Notes under the pieces: generated by a model
The model's input: the letters and a program-made list of their open reading frames with translations, nothing else
Databases searched by the model: none
Told to the model about the DNA's origin: nothing
DNA from: SFDP01 sp051653625
GTDB lineage: Bacteria; Bacillota; Clostridia; Lachnospirales; Lachnospiraceae
Length of the DNA: 19,039 bases
Assembly: GCA_051653625.1 (NCBI GenBank)
Contig: JBOFWM010000024.1
Coordinates: forward strand, 1-19,039
Reading direction: 5' to 3'
Part shown: positions 8,005 to 15,068 of the stretch, piece after piece
Numbering within the stretch: the first letter of the stretch is position 1
Layout of the letters: the number at the start of each line of letters is the position of its first letter
Translations under genes and position numbers: made by a program

Positions 8005-9114
8005 ATGGCAAGTTTATCGTTAAAAAATATTTGCAAAGTATATGCAAATGGGTTTGAAGCAGTAAAAGATTTTAACCTTGAAATCGCAGACAAAGAATTT
8101 ATTATTTTCGTTGGACCTTCAGGATGTGGTAAATCTACTACACTTAGAATGATCGCAGGATTAGAAGATATTTCATCAGGAGAATTGAGAATTGGTGATA
8201 GATTAGTAAATGATGTTGAACCAAAAGATAGAGATATTGCAATGGTTTTCCAAAACTATGCATTATATCCACATATGACAGTATATGATAATATGGCATT
8301 TGGTCTTAAATTAAGAAAAATGCCAAAAGATGAAATTGATAAAATGGTAAAAGAAGCTGCAAAAATTCTTGATTTAACAGCACTTTTAGATCGTAAACCA
8401 AAAGCATTATCGGGCGGACAAAGACAACGTGTTGCTATGGGTCGTGCTATCGTTCGTAATCCAAAAGTATTCCTTATGGATGAACCTTTATCAAACTTAG
8501 ATGCAAAATTACGTGTACAAATGCGTATTGAAATTGCAAAATTACATCAAAGATTAGGAACAACCATCATCTATGTTACTCATGATCAAACAGAAGCTAT
8601 GACACTTGGAACAAGAATCGTAGTTATGAAAGATGGTATTGTGCAACAAGTGGATTCACCACAAAACTTATATGAAAAACCACAAAATCTTTTTGTAGCA
8701 GGTTTCATGGGATCACCTCAAATGAACTTTATGGATGGTCTTGTAGAAGTATCTGGTGAAGCAGCTTCACTTAAAATTGGAGCATATACAATTCCATTGC
8801 CACCAGCAAAAGCAAAAAAATTAATTGATGGTGGATATGCTGGTAAAACAGTAACATTTGGTATTCGTCCAGAAGATGTTTATGATTCAGAATTATTCAT
8901 TGAAACAGCTAAATGTGTATTTGATACAACAATTAAAGTTTATGAATTATTAGGAGCAGAAGTTTACTTATACTTTGATATTGAAGAATTCCCACTTACA
9001 GCTAGAGTTGATTCTAGAACAACTGCAAGACCAGGAGATAAAGTGAAATTTGCATTTGATGCTGAAAAAATTCATATCTTCGATAAAGAAACAGAACAAG
9101 TAATTACAAATTAA
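8005..9114 (+). CDS. Sugar ABC transporter ATPase, MsmX/UgpC/MalK type
   Basis: This 369-residue cytosolic ATPase powers carbohydrate import through CUT1-type permeases. Walker A is GPSGCGKST (37-45), the Q-loop Q83, the signature LSGGQRQ (135-141), Walker B VFLMDEP (155-161), the D-loop SNLDA and the switch histidine H193. The C-terminal third (about 240-369), with PLTARVD, GIRPEDV and HIFD, is the MalK-like OB-fold regulatory domain. No permease or binding protein is adjacent, which fits the MsmX pattern in which one ATPase serves several sugar importers. Every isoleucine codon is ATT or ATC with none ATA, unlike its neighbours, and there is a strong ribosome binding site, both pointing to high expression. 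It has its own promoter region and a terminator directly downstream, so it is probably a single-gene unit. It could be named msmX or ugpC; the sequence does not decide. Confidence 0.95.
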   Translation: MASLSLKNICKVYANGFEAVKDFNLEIADKEFIIFVGPSGCGKSTTLRMIAGLEDISSGELRIGDRLVNDVEPKDRDIAMVFQNYALYPHMTVYDNMAFGLKLRKMPKDEIDKMVKEAAKILDLTALLDRKPKALSGGQRQRVAMGRAIVRNPKVFLMDEPLSNLDAKLRVQMRIEIAKLHQRLGTTIIYVTHDQTEAMTLGTRIVVMKDGIVQQVDSPQNLYEKPQNLFVAGFMGSPQMNFMDGLVEVSGEAASLKIGAYTIPLPPAKAKKLIDGGYAGKTVTFGIRPEDVYDSELFIETAKCVFDTTIKVYELLGAEVYLYFDIEEFPLTARVDSRTTARPGDKVKFAFDAEKIHIFDKETEQVITN

Positions 9115-9119
9115 ATTTT

Positions 9120-9164
9120 AAAAAGTTATTTCCAGTGTATTATTATTTGGAAATAACTTTTTTT
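9120..9164 (+). terminator. Rho-independent terminator of the ABC ATPase gene
   Basis: A perfect 12-base stem, AAAGTTATTTCC (9122-9133) with GGAAATAACTTT (9149-9160), encloses a 15-base loop and runs into a T-tract (9157-9164). Two more A-T pairs extend it. It starts six bases after the stop codon. Confidence 0.92.
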
Positions 9165-9219
9165 ATGCTAGTTAATTACAGCATACTGCTTTGGAAGAAG
9201 AGTTTTCAGTTCTTTTTTC

Positions 9220-9248
9220 TTGTAAAAAAATGTGAGTTGATTTATTAT
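9220..9248 (+). promoter_or_regulatory. Probable promoter of the CdaR-type regulator gene
   Basis: TTGTAA (9220-9225) and TATTAT (9243-9248) are separated by 17 bases. They sit in the gap after the upstream terminator and about 35 bases before the gene. Confidence 0.5.
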
Positions 9249-9283
9249 AAAAGTAAATATAAAAAGAAGGGGTGTATTTATTT

Positions 9284-10369
9284 ATGATTTCAAATCAAGT
9301 AATACAAACTAGTATAGAAGAACTAACAGAAATAACAAAAGTAGAATTAGCCGTATATGATTTAGATGGTAGTGTAATTGCAATGGCTTCAGATAATATA
9401 TTTATTTCTAAAGATGTAGTAGAAAGTTTTGGTCACTCTATAGCAGATAGCCAAATAGTAAATGGAATGCATTTATTGAAGATTTTTAATGAAACAGAAC
9501 TTACTTATATTCTTGTGGCAACAGGTAATAATGAAAGTTCTTATATGATTGGAAAAATTGCAGTTAGTCAAATTCAACAACTTTTATTAGCATACAAAGA
9601 ACGATTAGATAAGAATAATTTCTTCCAAAATTTAATTCTAGACAATTTATTATTGGTAGATATCTATAATCGCGCACAAAAATTTAGAATTGATATTCTA
9701 AAAAAACGTGTTGTATATTTGATCGAAACAAAAGTTGATCGAGATAATGGTGTTGTTGAGTTGTTACGTGGATTGTTTTCAACTCATAATGATGATCATA
9801 TTGTTATGGTAGATGAACAAAATGTAATTCTTGTTAAATCGTTTGAGGAAAACTTAACAAAAGAAGTAATCCAAAATACTGCAAAAATGATTGTTGATAT
9901 GTTGAATACAGAAGCTATGTTAAATGTAAGAGTTTCTTATGGAATGACGGTATCTGATTTAAAAGAAGTTTCAAAATCATATAAAGAAGCAAAAATGGCA
10001 ATGGATGTCGGTAAAATTTTTTATATGGAGCAAAATGTTACTGCATATGAAAATTTAGGAATTGGACGTTTGATTTATCAATTACCATATAATTTGTGCG
10101 ATATCTTTATGAAAGAAATTTTTGGAGATACCATGTTAAATCAAATTGATGAAGAAACACTTACTACTGTTAATAAATTTTTTGAAAATCATTTAAATGT
10201 ATCGGAAACATCAAGACAATTATTTATTCATAGAAATACATTAGTTTATAGAATAGAAAAATTAGAAAAAGCAACTGGTCTAGATATCAGAAAATTTGAT
10301 GATGCGCTTACGTTTAAGATCGCATTGATGGTTGTAAGCTACTTAAAATATTTAAAAGAACAAAATTAA
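9284..10369 (+). CDS. CdaR/PucR-type transcriptional regulator (sugar diacid regulator-like)
   Basis: This DNA-binding protein has the CdaR architecture. The N-terminal sensor (about 1-130) begins ISNQVIQTSIEELTEIT with AVYDLDGSVIA, the putative sugar-diacid recognition fold. A central GGDEF-like region (about 140-265) contains SYGMTVSDL and SYKEAKMAMDVG. A C-terminal PucR helix-turn-helix (about 300-355) has FFENHLNVSETSRQLFIHRNTLVYRIEKLE. The family activates genes for glucarate or related compounds in enterobacteria, and its ligand in Clostridia is usually unknown. The open frame extends to a GTG at 9272, but that GTG lies within the AAGGGG ribosome binding site (9267-9272), so I take the ATG at 9284, giving 361 residues. 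No sugar-acid catabolic genes are adjacent. The nearby ABC ATPase suggests a role in carbon-source sensing. Confidence 0.88.
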   Translation: MISNQVIQTSIEELTEITKVELAVYDLDGSVIAMASDNIFISKDVVESFGHSIADSQIVNGMHLLKIFNETELTYILVATGNNESSYMIGKIAVSQIQQLLLAYKERLDKNNFFQNLILDNLLLVDIYNRAQKFRIDILKKRVVYLIETKVDRDNGVVELLRGLFSTHNDDHIVMVDEQNVILVKSFEENLTKEVIQNTAKMIVDMLNTEAMLNVRVSYGMTVSDLKEVSKSYKEAKMAMDVGKIFYMEQNVTAYENLGIGRLIYQLPYNLCDIFMKEIFGDTMLNQIDEETLTTVNKFFENHLNVSETSRQLFIHRNTLVYRIEKLEKATGLDIRKFDDALTFKIALMVVSYLKYLKEQN

Positions 10370-10386
10370 ATGTGATAGAATCACAT
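10370..10386. repeat. Perfect 17-base palindrome after the regulator gene
   Basis: ATGTGAT (10370-10376) and ATCACAT (10380-10386) are separated by three bases (AGA). There is no T-run after it, so it is a poor terminator. It could be an operator for the next gene or an mRNA-stabilising hairpin. It overlaps the last base of the regulator's stop codon. Confidence 0.5.
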
Positions 10387-10441
10387 GTTCATGAATAAAA
10401 TGATTTTATAGGATAAGTTTCGTGTGAAAGGACGGGTGACT

Positions 10442-11266
10442 ATGGAATCATTTTATAGAAGAATTTCTTATTTTTATTTATACGAAAATGAACAAAAAGG
10501 GAAAAATTGCGGGTATATAAAGCAAGAAATTAGAAATCAGAAAGAAAAAAATACAATTGTGCTGAAAGGGATTTCGCAAGTAATCAATGGTGTTTATGAT
10601 ATTTTAAATTCTAATGGCAAGAAAATCAATACGATTGAAATACAAAATGGAGAAGGGATCATTCGATCAAGAGGAGATATTTCGAATATCTTTGATGATA
10701 AAATAGTGGTTCGATTTTCAGAATCCATGTATTGTATGGCAGAAAAAGAGGAAAAAGAGGAAGAAAATCATATAAAGAATCTTATTGTTGAGGCTACAAA
10801 AGAAATAGAAGAAAAAGTCGAGGATGAAGTGGAAGAGATAAACATTCAAGAACCACTGATAAATGAGACGCAGGCTCAAGAAATAAAGAAAGAACCGCTA
10901 GTAGAACGTGAAATAAAAGGTGATAAATGGAGTTGCTTGCTAGATTCTTATGAGAATATTCATCCTTTTAAAGATAAAATTCCTTTTATTCTACTTGATT
11001 TAAAGGACTTTATTGTTTTACGAGAGCAATATCATGATTTAGTACACAATAGTTTCCTGCTTCATGGTTATTATAATTACAAGCATATTATTTTAGGGAA
11101 GTTAGAAATAAAGGGGAAAGAAGAATATTATTTAGGAGTACCTGGTGTTTACTATCATAGAGAAAAACAGGCTGCAAAAATGTTTGGCTTTGAGGCATTT
11201 GATTCTAGTAAGGAAAAAGCGGAAGATGGAGATCAAGGGTATTACTTAAAAAAGGTTGAATTATGA
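10442..11266 (+). CDS. Unrecognised two-domain cytosolic protein, Lachnospiraceae type
   Basis: I cannot assign a function. The protein (274 residues from ATG 10442) has an N-terminal domain of about 95 residues beginning MESFYRRISYFYLYEN, rich in strands (IVLKGISQVINGVYDI, INTIEIQNGEGII). A charged Glu/Lys linker (about 100-160) follows, then a C-terminal domain of about 105 residues. That domain holds IHPFKDKIPFILLDLKDFIVL and HGYYNYKHIILGKLE, and then a LGVPGVYYHREKQAAKMFGF segment. I have a memory of this layout, with the GYYNY...GVPG...MFGF end, in unnamed Lachnospiraceae proteins, but cannot check it. No signal peptide or membrane segment is seen. ATG 10442 is preferred over GTG 10424 because AAAGGA at 10427-10432 sits nine bases before it. 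The gene overlaps or abuts tadA, so the two are likely co-transcribed. Confidence 0.7.
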   Translation: MESFYRRISYFYLYENEQKGKNCGYIKQEIRNQKEKNTIVLKGISQVINGVYDILNSNGKKINTIEIQNGEGIIRSRGDISNIFDDKIVVRFSESMYCMAEKEEKEEENHIKNLIVEATKEIEEKVEDEVEEINIQEPLINETQAQEIKKEPLVEREIKGDKWSCLLDSYENIHPFKDKIPFILLDLKDFIVLREQYHDLVHNSFLLHGYYNYKHIILGKLEIKGKEEYYLGVPGVYYHREKQAAKMFGFEAFDSSKEKAEDGDQGYYLKKVEL

Positions 11267-11267
11267 A

Positions 11268-11759
11268 ATGGATGAAAAAGAAATAAAAATACATGAGAAA
11301 TATATGAATGAGGCGTTAAAACAAGCGAAGAAAGCAATGTTTTTGAATGAGGTGCCAATTGGATGTGTTATCGTTTATGAAAATAATATTATAGCAAGAG
11401 GATATAATAGACGGAATACGGATAAGAATACATTAGCACATGCAGAGCTTATTGCCATTCGAAAAGCAAGTAAAAAAATAGGGGATTGGCGTCTAGAGGA
11501 TTGTACAATGTATATTACACTAGAGCCATGTCAAATGTGTGCGGGTGCTATTGTACAAGCACGAATTCCAAGAGTTGTAATTGGATGTATGAATGAAAAA
11601 GCAGGATGTGCAGGAAGTGTTTTAAATATACTGCAAATGAAAGAATTTAATCATCAAGTAGAAATAGAACGAGGGATTTTAGAACAAAAATGCAGTGAAA
11701 TCATAAAAAAATTTTTTTCTGATATGAGAAAGAATAAAAAGGTGATTCTTGACAAATAG
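11268..11759 (+). CDS. tadA: tRNA adenosine(34) deaminase
   Basis: TadA converts adenosine to inosine at the wobble position of tRNA-Arg(ACG), allowing CGU/CGC/CGA decoding. The zinc and catalytic motifs are complete: HAE (H58, E60 counting from ATG 11268) and PCQMC (C88, C91). The upstream NEVPIGCVIV strand and NRRNTD segment are also typical. The frame is open back to a TTG at 11256, which would overlap the previous gene by 11 bases. ATG 11268 (163 residues) follows AAGG at 11252-11255 by 12 bases. Either could be the true start. The C-terminus RKNKKVILDK overlaps the promoter of the SRP RNA. TadA next to the SRP RNA gene is a common Firmicutes arrangement. Confidence 0.94.
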   Translation: MDEKEIKIHEKYMNEALKQAKKAMFLNEVPIGCVIVYENNIIARGYNRRNTDKNTLAHAELIAIRKASKKIGDWRLEDCTMYITLEPCQMCAGAIVQARIPRVVIGCMNEKAGCAGSVLNILQMKEFNHQVEIERGILEQKCSEIIKKFFSDMRKNKKVILDK

Positions 11760-11777
11760 TAAATTTTTCAGTATACT
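11749..11777 (+). promoter_or_regulatory. Strong promoter of the SRP RNA gene
   Basis: A perfect TTGACA (11749-11754) and TATACT (11772-11777) are separated by exactly 17 bases. The -35 box lies inside the last codons of tadA, whose stop is at 11757-11759. Transcription should begin near 11784. Confidence 0.85.
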
Positions 11778-11794
11778 TACGAAACAACAAAAGC

Positions 11795-11971
11795 AAATCC
11801 TATATTGGATGGAGCTTATATAGTAACTCCTGTTATTGGGTCTTACGCAATGGAAATCCACGAATCTGGTCAGGGCAGGAATGCAGCAGCCATAAGAGGA
11901 AACTTCCATGTGCCGTAAGGGTGCCTAATGACTTAGTGGGTGCTATGTAAGTTCCATCCAATATAGGATTT
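11795..11971 (+). ncRNA. ffs: Signal recognition particle RNA
   Basis: This is the RNA scaffold of the signal recognition particle, which binds Ffh and directs membrane and secreted proteins to the translocon. The conserved apical domain lies at 11868-11891: GGTCAGG, then the GC-closed AGGAAT tip, then GCAGCAGCC. The ends form a perfect 19-base helix (11795-11813 with 11953-11971). Inside it I can fold successive helices by hand: CTTATATAG with CTATGTAAG, CTTACG with CGTAAG, and ATGGAA with TTCCAT, giving one long rod. At about 177 bases it is longer than the 4.5S form but shorter than the ~270-base Bacillus form, and I see no Alu-type 5' domain. The 3' helix followed by a T-rich run (11969-11979) can also act as terminator. 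Exact ends are uncertain by about ten bases. Confidence 0.9.
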
Positions 11972-11979
11972 TTAATTTC

Positions 11980-12008
11980 TTGTGAATATGGAAAAACTAT
12001 TATATAAT
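11980..12008 (+). promoter_or_regulatory. Promoter of the phosphofructokinase gene
   Basis: TTGTGA (11980-11985) and a perfect TATAAT (12003-12008) are separated by 17 bases, directly after the SRP RNA. A GAAGGGAG ribosome binding site is at about 12036-12043, before the ATG at 12052. Confidence 0.75.
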
Positions 12009-12051
12009 TATAGAATAGCGGTAAAACAGATACAAGAAGGGAGTACTTAAA

Positions 12052-13125
12052 ATGAAACGTATAGGAATGTTAACAAGTGGTGGAGATTGTCAGGCATTAA
12101 ATGCAGCTATGAGGGGAGTTGCCAAATCATTATTTAACAGCAATGAAGAAATTGAGATGTACGGTTTTTTAGATGGATATAGAGGTTTAATTTATGGAAA
12201 GTATAAAATATTATCTTCTGCAGATTTTTCCGGTATATTAACAAAAGGCGGAACGATATTAGGAAGTAGTAGAACTCCTTTTAAAACAATTAAAGATCCA
12301 GATGAAAATGGGCTCAATAAAGTAGAGGCCATGAAAGAGAATTACAAAAAATTAAAATTAGATTGCATCATTATTCTTGGAGGAAATGGGACGCATAAAA
12401 CAGCAAATTTACTACGAGAAGAAGGATTGAATGTAATAACGCTTCCAAAAACAATTGATAATGATTTGTTTGGTACAGATATGACATTTGGGTTCCAAAG
12501 TGCTGTTAACATTGCAACAAATGCGATAGATTGTATCCATACAACAGCATCGAGTCATGGACGTGTATTTATTATTGAGGTTATGGGGCATAAAGTTGGA
12601 TATTTAACATTAAATGCTGGAATGGCAGGTGGTGCGGATATTATTATCATACCAGAAATACCATATGACATAAATAAAGTAGTTGAAGCAATAGAATTAA
12701 GGAATAAAAGAGGCAGTAAATTTACAATTATTGTTGTAGCAGAAGGCGCCATTTCAAAAGAAGATGCTGCACTTTCGAAGAAAGCATATAAAGAAAAGTT
12801 AAAGAAATCCCCTTATCCTAGTGTTTCATATGAAGTGGCTGCACGAATTGAAGAACTGAGTGGACAAGAAGTTCGTGTTACTGTGCCAGGTCACACACAA
12901 AGAGGTGGAGAACCATGTCCGTATGATCGTGTATTTGCAAGTAGATTAGGCGCACATGCAGCAATGCTTGTGTTAAATGGAGAATATGGATATATGGTTG
13001 GTTATAAAAATAGGGAAGTTGTTAAAGTGCCATTAGAAGAAGTGGCAGGAAAATTAAAAACAGTTGCTCCTGATGCTGCTATCGTAAAGGAAGCAAAACT
13101 TTTAGGTATATGTTTCGGAGATTAG
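12052..13125 (+). CDS. 6-phosphofructokinase (PfkA superfamily, mixed-substrate type)
   Basis: This glycolytic enzyme phosphorylates fructose 6-phosphate to fructose 1,6-bisphosphate. At 357 residues it is longer than the ~320-residue allosteric PfkA and fits the group III or mixed-substrate clade. Motifs are TSGGDCQALNAA (about 8-19), GGNGT (110-114), PKTIDND (132-138) with catalytic D136, MGHKVGYL (about 178-185), and GHTQRGG (270-276). The phosphoryl-donor residues are mixed. Gly113 corresponds to Gly104 of the E. coli enzyme (ATP-type), while Lys133 corresponds to the Gly124 position, where Lys marks the PPi-type and some group III ATP enzymes. The usual Asp103 is Asn112 here. Donor choice (ATP or PPi) therefore cannot be fixed from sequence, and I leave the symbol blank. 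It has its own promoter and sits between the SRP RNA and dnaX. Confidence 0.92.
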   Translation: MKRIGMLTSGGDCQALNAAMRGVAKSLFNSNEEIEMYGFLDGYRGLIYGKYKILSSADFSGILTKGGTILGSSRTPFKTIKDPDENGLNKVEAMKENYKKLKLDCIIILGGNGTHKTANLLREEGLNVITLPKTIDNDLFGTDMTFGFQSAVNIATNAIDCIHTTASSHGRVFIIEVMGHKVGYLTLNAGMAGGADIIIIPEIPYDINKVVEAIELRNKRGSKFTIIVVAEGAISKEDAALSKKAYKEKLKKSPYPSVSYEVAARIEELSGQEVRVTVPGHTQRGGEPCPYDRVFASRLGAHAAMLVLNGEYGYMVGYKNREVVKVPLEEVAGKLKTVAPDAAIVKEAKLLGICFGD

Positions 13126-13146
13126 AAAAGAAGGTTTTAAAATAAA

Positions 13147-14709
13147 ATGGAATATACAGCGTTATATCGAAAGTTTCGTCCGGAACATTTTAATGATGTA
13201 AAAGGACAAGATCATATAGTAACAACGTTACAGAATCAAATTCAAGCAAATAGAATAGGACATGCTTATTTATTTTGTGGTACAAGAGGGACAGGAAAAA
13301 CATCGATAGCAAAATTATTTGCAAAGACAATAAATTGTGAAAATTTAGTAGAAGACAATCCTTGTGGTGTTTGTAGCTCTTGTAAAGCAATTAAAGCGAA
13401 TGCAAGTTTGAACGTCTTTGAAATTGATGCAGCGAGTAATAACGGTGTGGATAATATTCGTGAAATAGTAGAAGAGGTATCATTTACACCGGCTCAAGGA
13501 AAATACAAAGTATACATTATTGATGAGGTTCATATGCTTTCTACAGGTGCTTTTAATGCTTTGTTAAAAACATTAGAAGAACCACCTTCTTACGCGGTAT
13601 TTATTTTAGCAACGACAGAAGTGCATAAAATACCAGTTACTATTTTGTCAAGATGTCAACGATACGATTTCAAAAGAATTTCAGTAAGTACAATTACGGA
13701 TCGGTTAAGAGAGTTAATTGAAAAAGAAGGTATTGAAGTAGAAGAAAAAGCATTGAATTATATTGCAAAATCAGCAGATGGGGCAATGCGTGATGCATTG
13801 AGTTTATTAGATCAATGCATTGCATTTCATCTAGGTGAAACCTTGACATATGAAATGGTATTAGAAATTCTAGGAGCAGTTGATACAGTGACTTTTGCAA
13901 AAATGCTAGAGCATCTTGTGAAAAGAGAACCACTTGAATGTATTAAATTATTAGAAGAGCTTATTATAAATGGGCGTGAATTATCGCAATTTATTTTAGA
14001 ATTTATACAGTATCTACGAAATTTACTTTTGTTAAAAACTTCTGATAATATGATGGAAGCAATTGATATGTCGAGAGAAAATTTAGAAATGCTCAAAAGG
14101 GCAGGTGAAACTCTAGATATGGAAGAGATTATTCGTTATATTCGTATTTTTTCAGAGTTGTTATCTCAAATAAAATATTCCGCAAATAAAAGAATTTTGA
14201 TTGAGGTCGCTTTTATTAAAATATGTAAACCAGAAATGGAAGATCATAAAGATACGTTGTTAGCGCGAATAAAACAATTAGAGCAGAAAATAGAAGAAGG
14301 GGTCATTGTTTCAAACAAGAATGAAGTAGGTTCTAGTACAAAAAATGAAGAAAAAAGACCGGCAATAACTACTATGCAAGAGGCGGTTTCAGAAGAAGTT
14401 GCAAGTGTAGTAAAAAATTGGGCGGCTATAGTGGAATCTTTTTCTATGCCATTAAAGCAATATGTGAAGGAAACGGGTGTAAGTCAGATACATCAAAATC
14501 AATTATTACTTATTGTGAAAGATGGATTGGCATCAGAAGCAATTCTTGGAAATGAGAAAAATAAAGAAAAAATACAAGAGGTTATATCTTCTTTTATAAA
14601 TAGATCTATTAAAATTAATTATGAGCTTATTAAAAGTGATGAAGGATTATATGAAAAACATCCTGATATCAGTAGTGTTATACGTTATGAAATTGAATAT
14701 GAAGAATAG
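13147..14709 (+). CDS. dnaX: DNA polymerase III subunit gamma/tau
   Basis: This is the clamp-loader ATPase that loads the sliding clamp at the replication fork. Motifs are Walker A GTRGTGKT (45-52), a zinc module with C64, C73, C76 and C79, Walker B IIDEVHM (124-130), the sensor ATTE, and the SRC arginine finger (168-170). A clamp-loader collar domain runs to about residue 350. The C-terminal part (about 365-520) is a shorter, charged tau-type region than in E. coli. Its A-rich stretch (14351-14356) does not give an in-frame slippery heptamer, so I see no sign of a programmed gamma form. The ATG at 13147 follows pfk by 21 bases, and ybaB and recR follow closely. Confidence 0.96.
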   Translation: MEYTALYRKFRPEHFNDVKGQDHIVTTLQNQIQANRIGHAYLFCGTRGTGKTSIAKLFAKTINCENLVEDNPCGVCSSCKAIKANASLNVFEIDAASNNGVDNIREIVEEVSFTPAQGKYKVYIIDEVHMLSTGAFNALLKTLEEPPSYAVFILATTEVHKIPVTILSRCQRYDFKRISVSTITDRLRELIEKEGIEVEEKALNYIAKSADGAMRDALSLLDQCIAFHLGETLTYEMVLEILGAVDTVTFAKMLEHLVKREPLECIKLLEELIINGRELSQFILEFIQYLRNLLLLKTSDNMMEAIDMSRENLEMLKRAGETLDMEEIIRYIRIFSELLSQIKYSANKRILIEVAFIKICKPEMEDHKDTLLARIKQLEQKIEEGVIVSNKNEVGSSTKNEEKRPAITTMQEAVSEEVASVVKNWAAIVESFSMPLKQYVKETGVSQIHQNQLLLIVKDGLASEAILGNEKNKEKIQEVISSFINRSIKINYELIKSDEGLYEKHPDISSVIRYEIEYEE

Positions 14710-14723
14710 AAAGGGAAAATGAA

Positions 14724-15068
14724 ATGGCAAAAAAAGGTGGATTTCCAGGAGGAATGCCTGGTAATATGAATAATTTAATGAAACAAGCGCAAAGAATGCA
14801 ACGTCAAATGGAGGAAAGTCAAAAAGAATTAGAAACGAAAGAGTTTTCTGCAAAAGCCGGAGGCGGTGCAGTTGAAGTTGTGGTAAGTGGGAAAAAAGAA
14901 GTGGTTAGAGTGAAATTAGATAAAGAAGTGGTAGATCCTGATGATGTCGAAATGCTTGAAGATCTTATTATGGCAGCAACTAATGAGGCTCTTCGTAATG
15001 CAGATGAAGCTAGTAATGAGGTAATGGGTAAAATGACAGGTGGTCTTGGTGGAGGATTTCCTTTCTAA
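14724..15068 (+). CDS. YbaB/EbfC-family nucleoid-associated protein
   Basis: This 114-residue DNA-binding protein has a Gly/Met-rich N-terminus (KKGGFPGGMPGNMNNLMKQAQRMQRQ). The family core follows: a long helix, then the strand segment AGGGAVEVVVSGKKEVVRVKLDKEVV, then DVEMLEDLIMAATNEALRNADE. The C-terminus GKMTGGLGGGFPF is typical of Firmicute members. Homologues form dimers that bind DNA and are linked to nucleoid structure and the RecR pathway. It lies 14 bases after dnaX, and its stop overlaps the recR start by one base (TAATG), a classic coupled dnaX-ybaB-recR operon. Confidence 0.96.
   Translation: MAKKGGFPGGMPGNMNNLMKQAQRMQRQMEESQKELETKEFSAKAGGGAVEVVVSGKKEVVRVKLDKEVVDPDDVEMLEDLIMAATNEALRNADEASNEVMGKMTGGLGGGFPF

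Noticed and set aside
9272..9283. GTG 9272 as start of the CdaR-type gene
   Set aside because: This GTG lies in the ribosome binding site that serves ATG 9284.
14351..14358. A-rich run in dnaX as a programmed frameshift site
   Set aside because: The run is not in the X-XXY-YYZ register of the dnaX frame, and the -1 frame continues far without an early stop, so no short gamma product is indicated.
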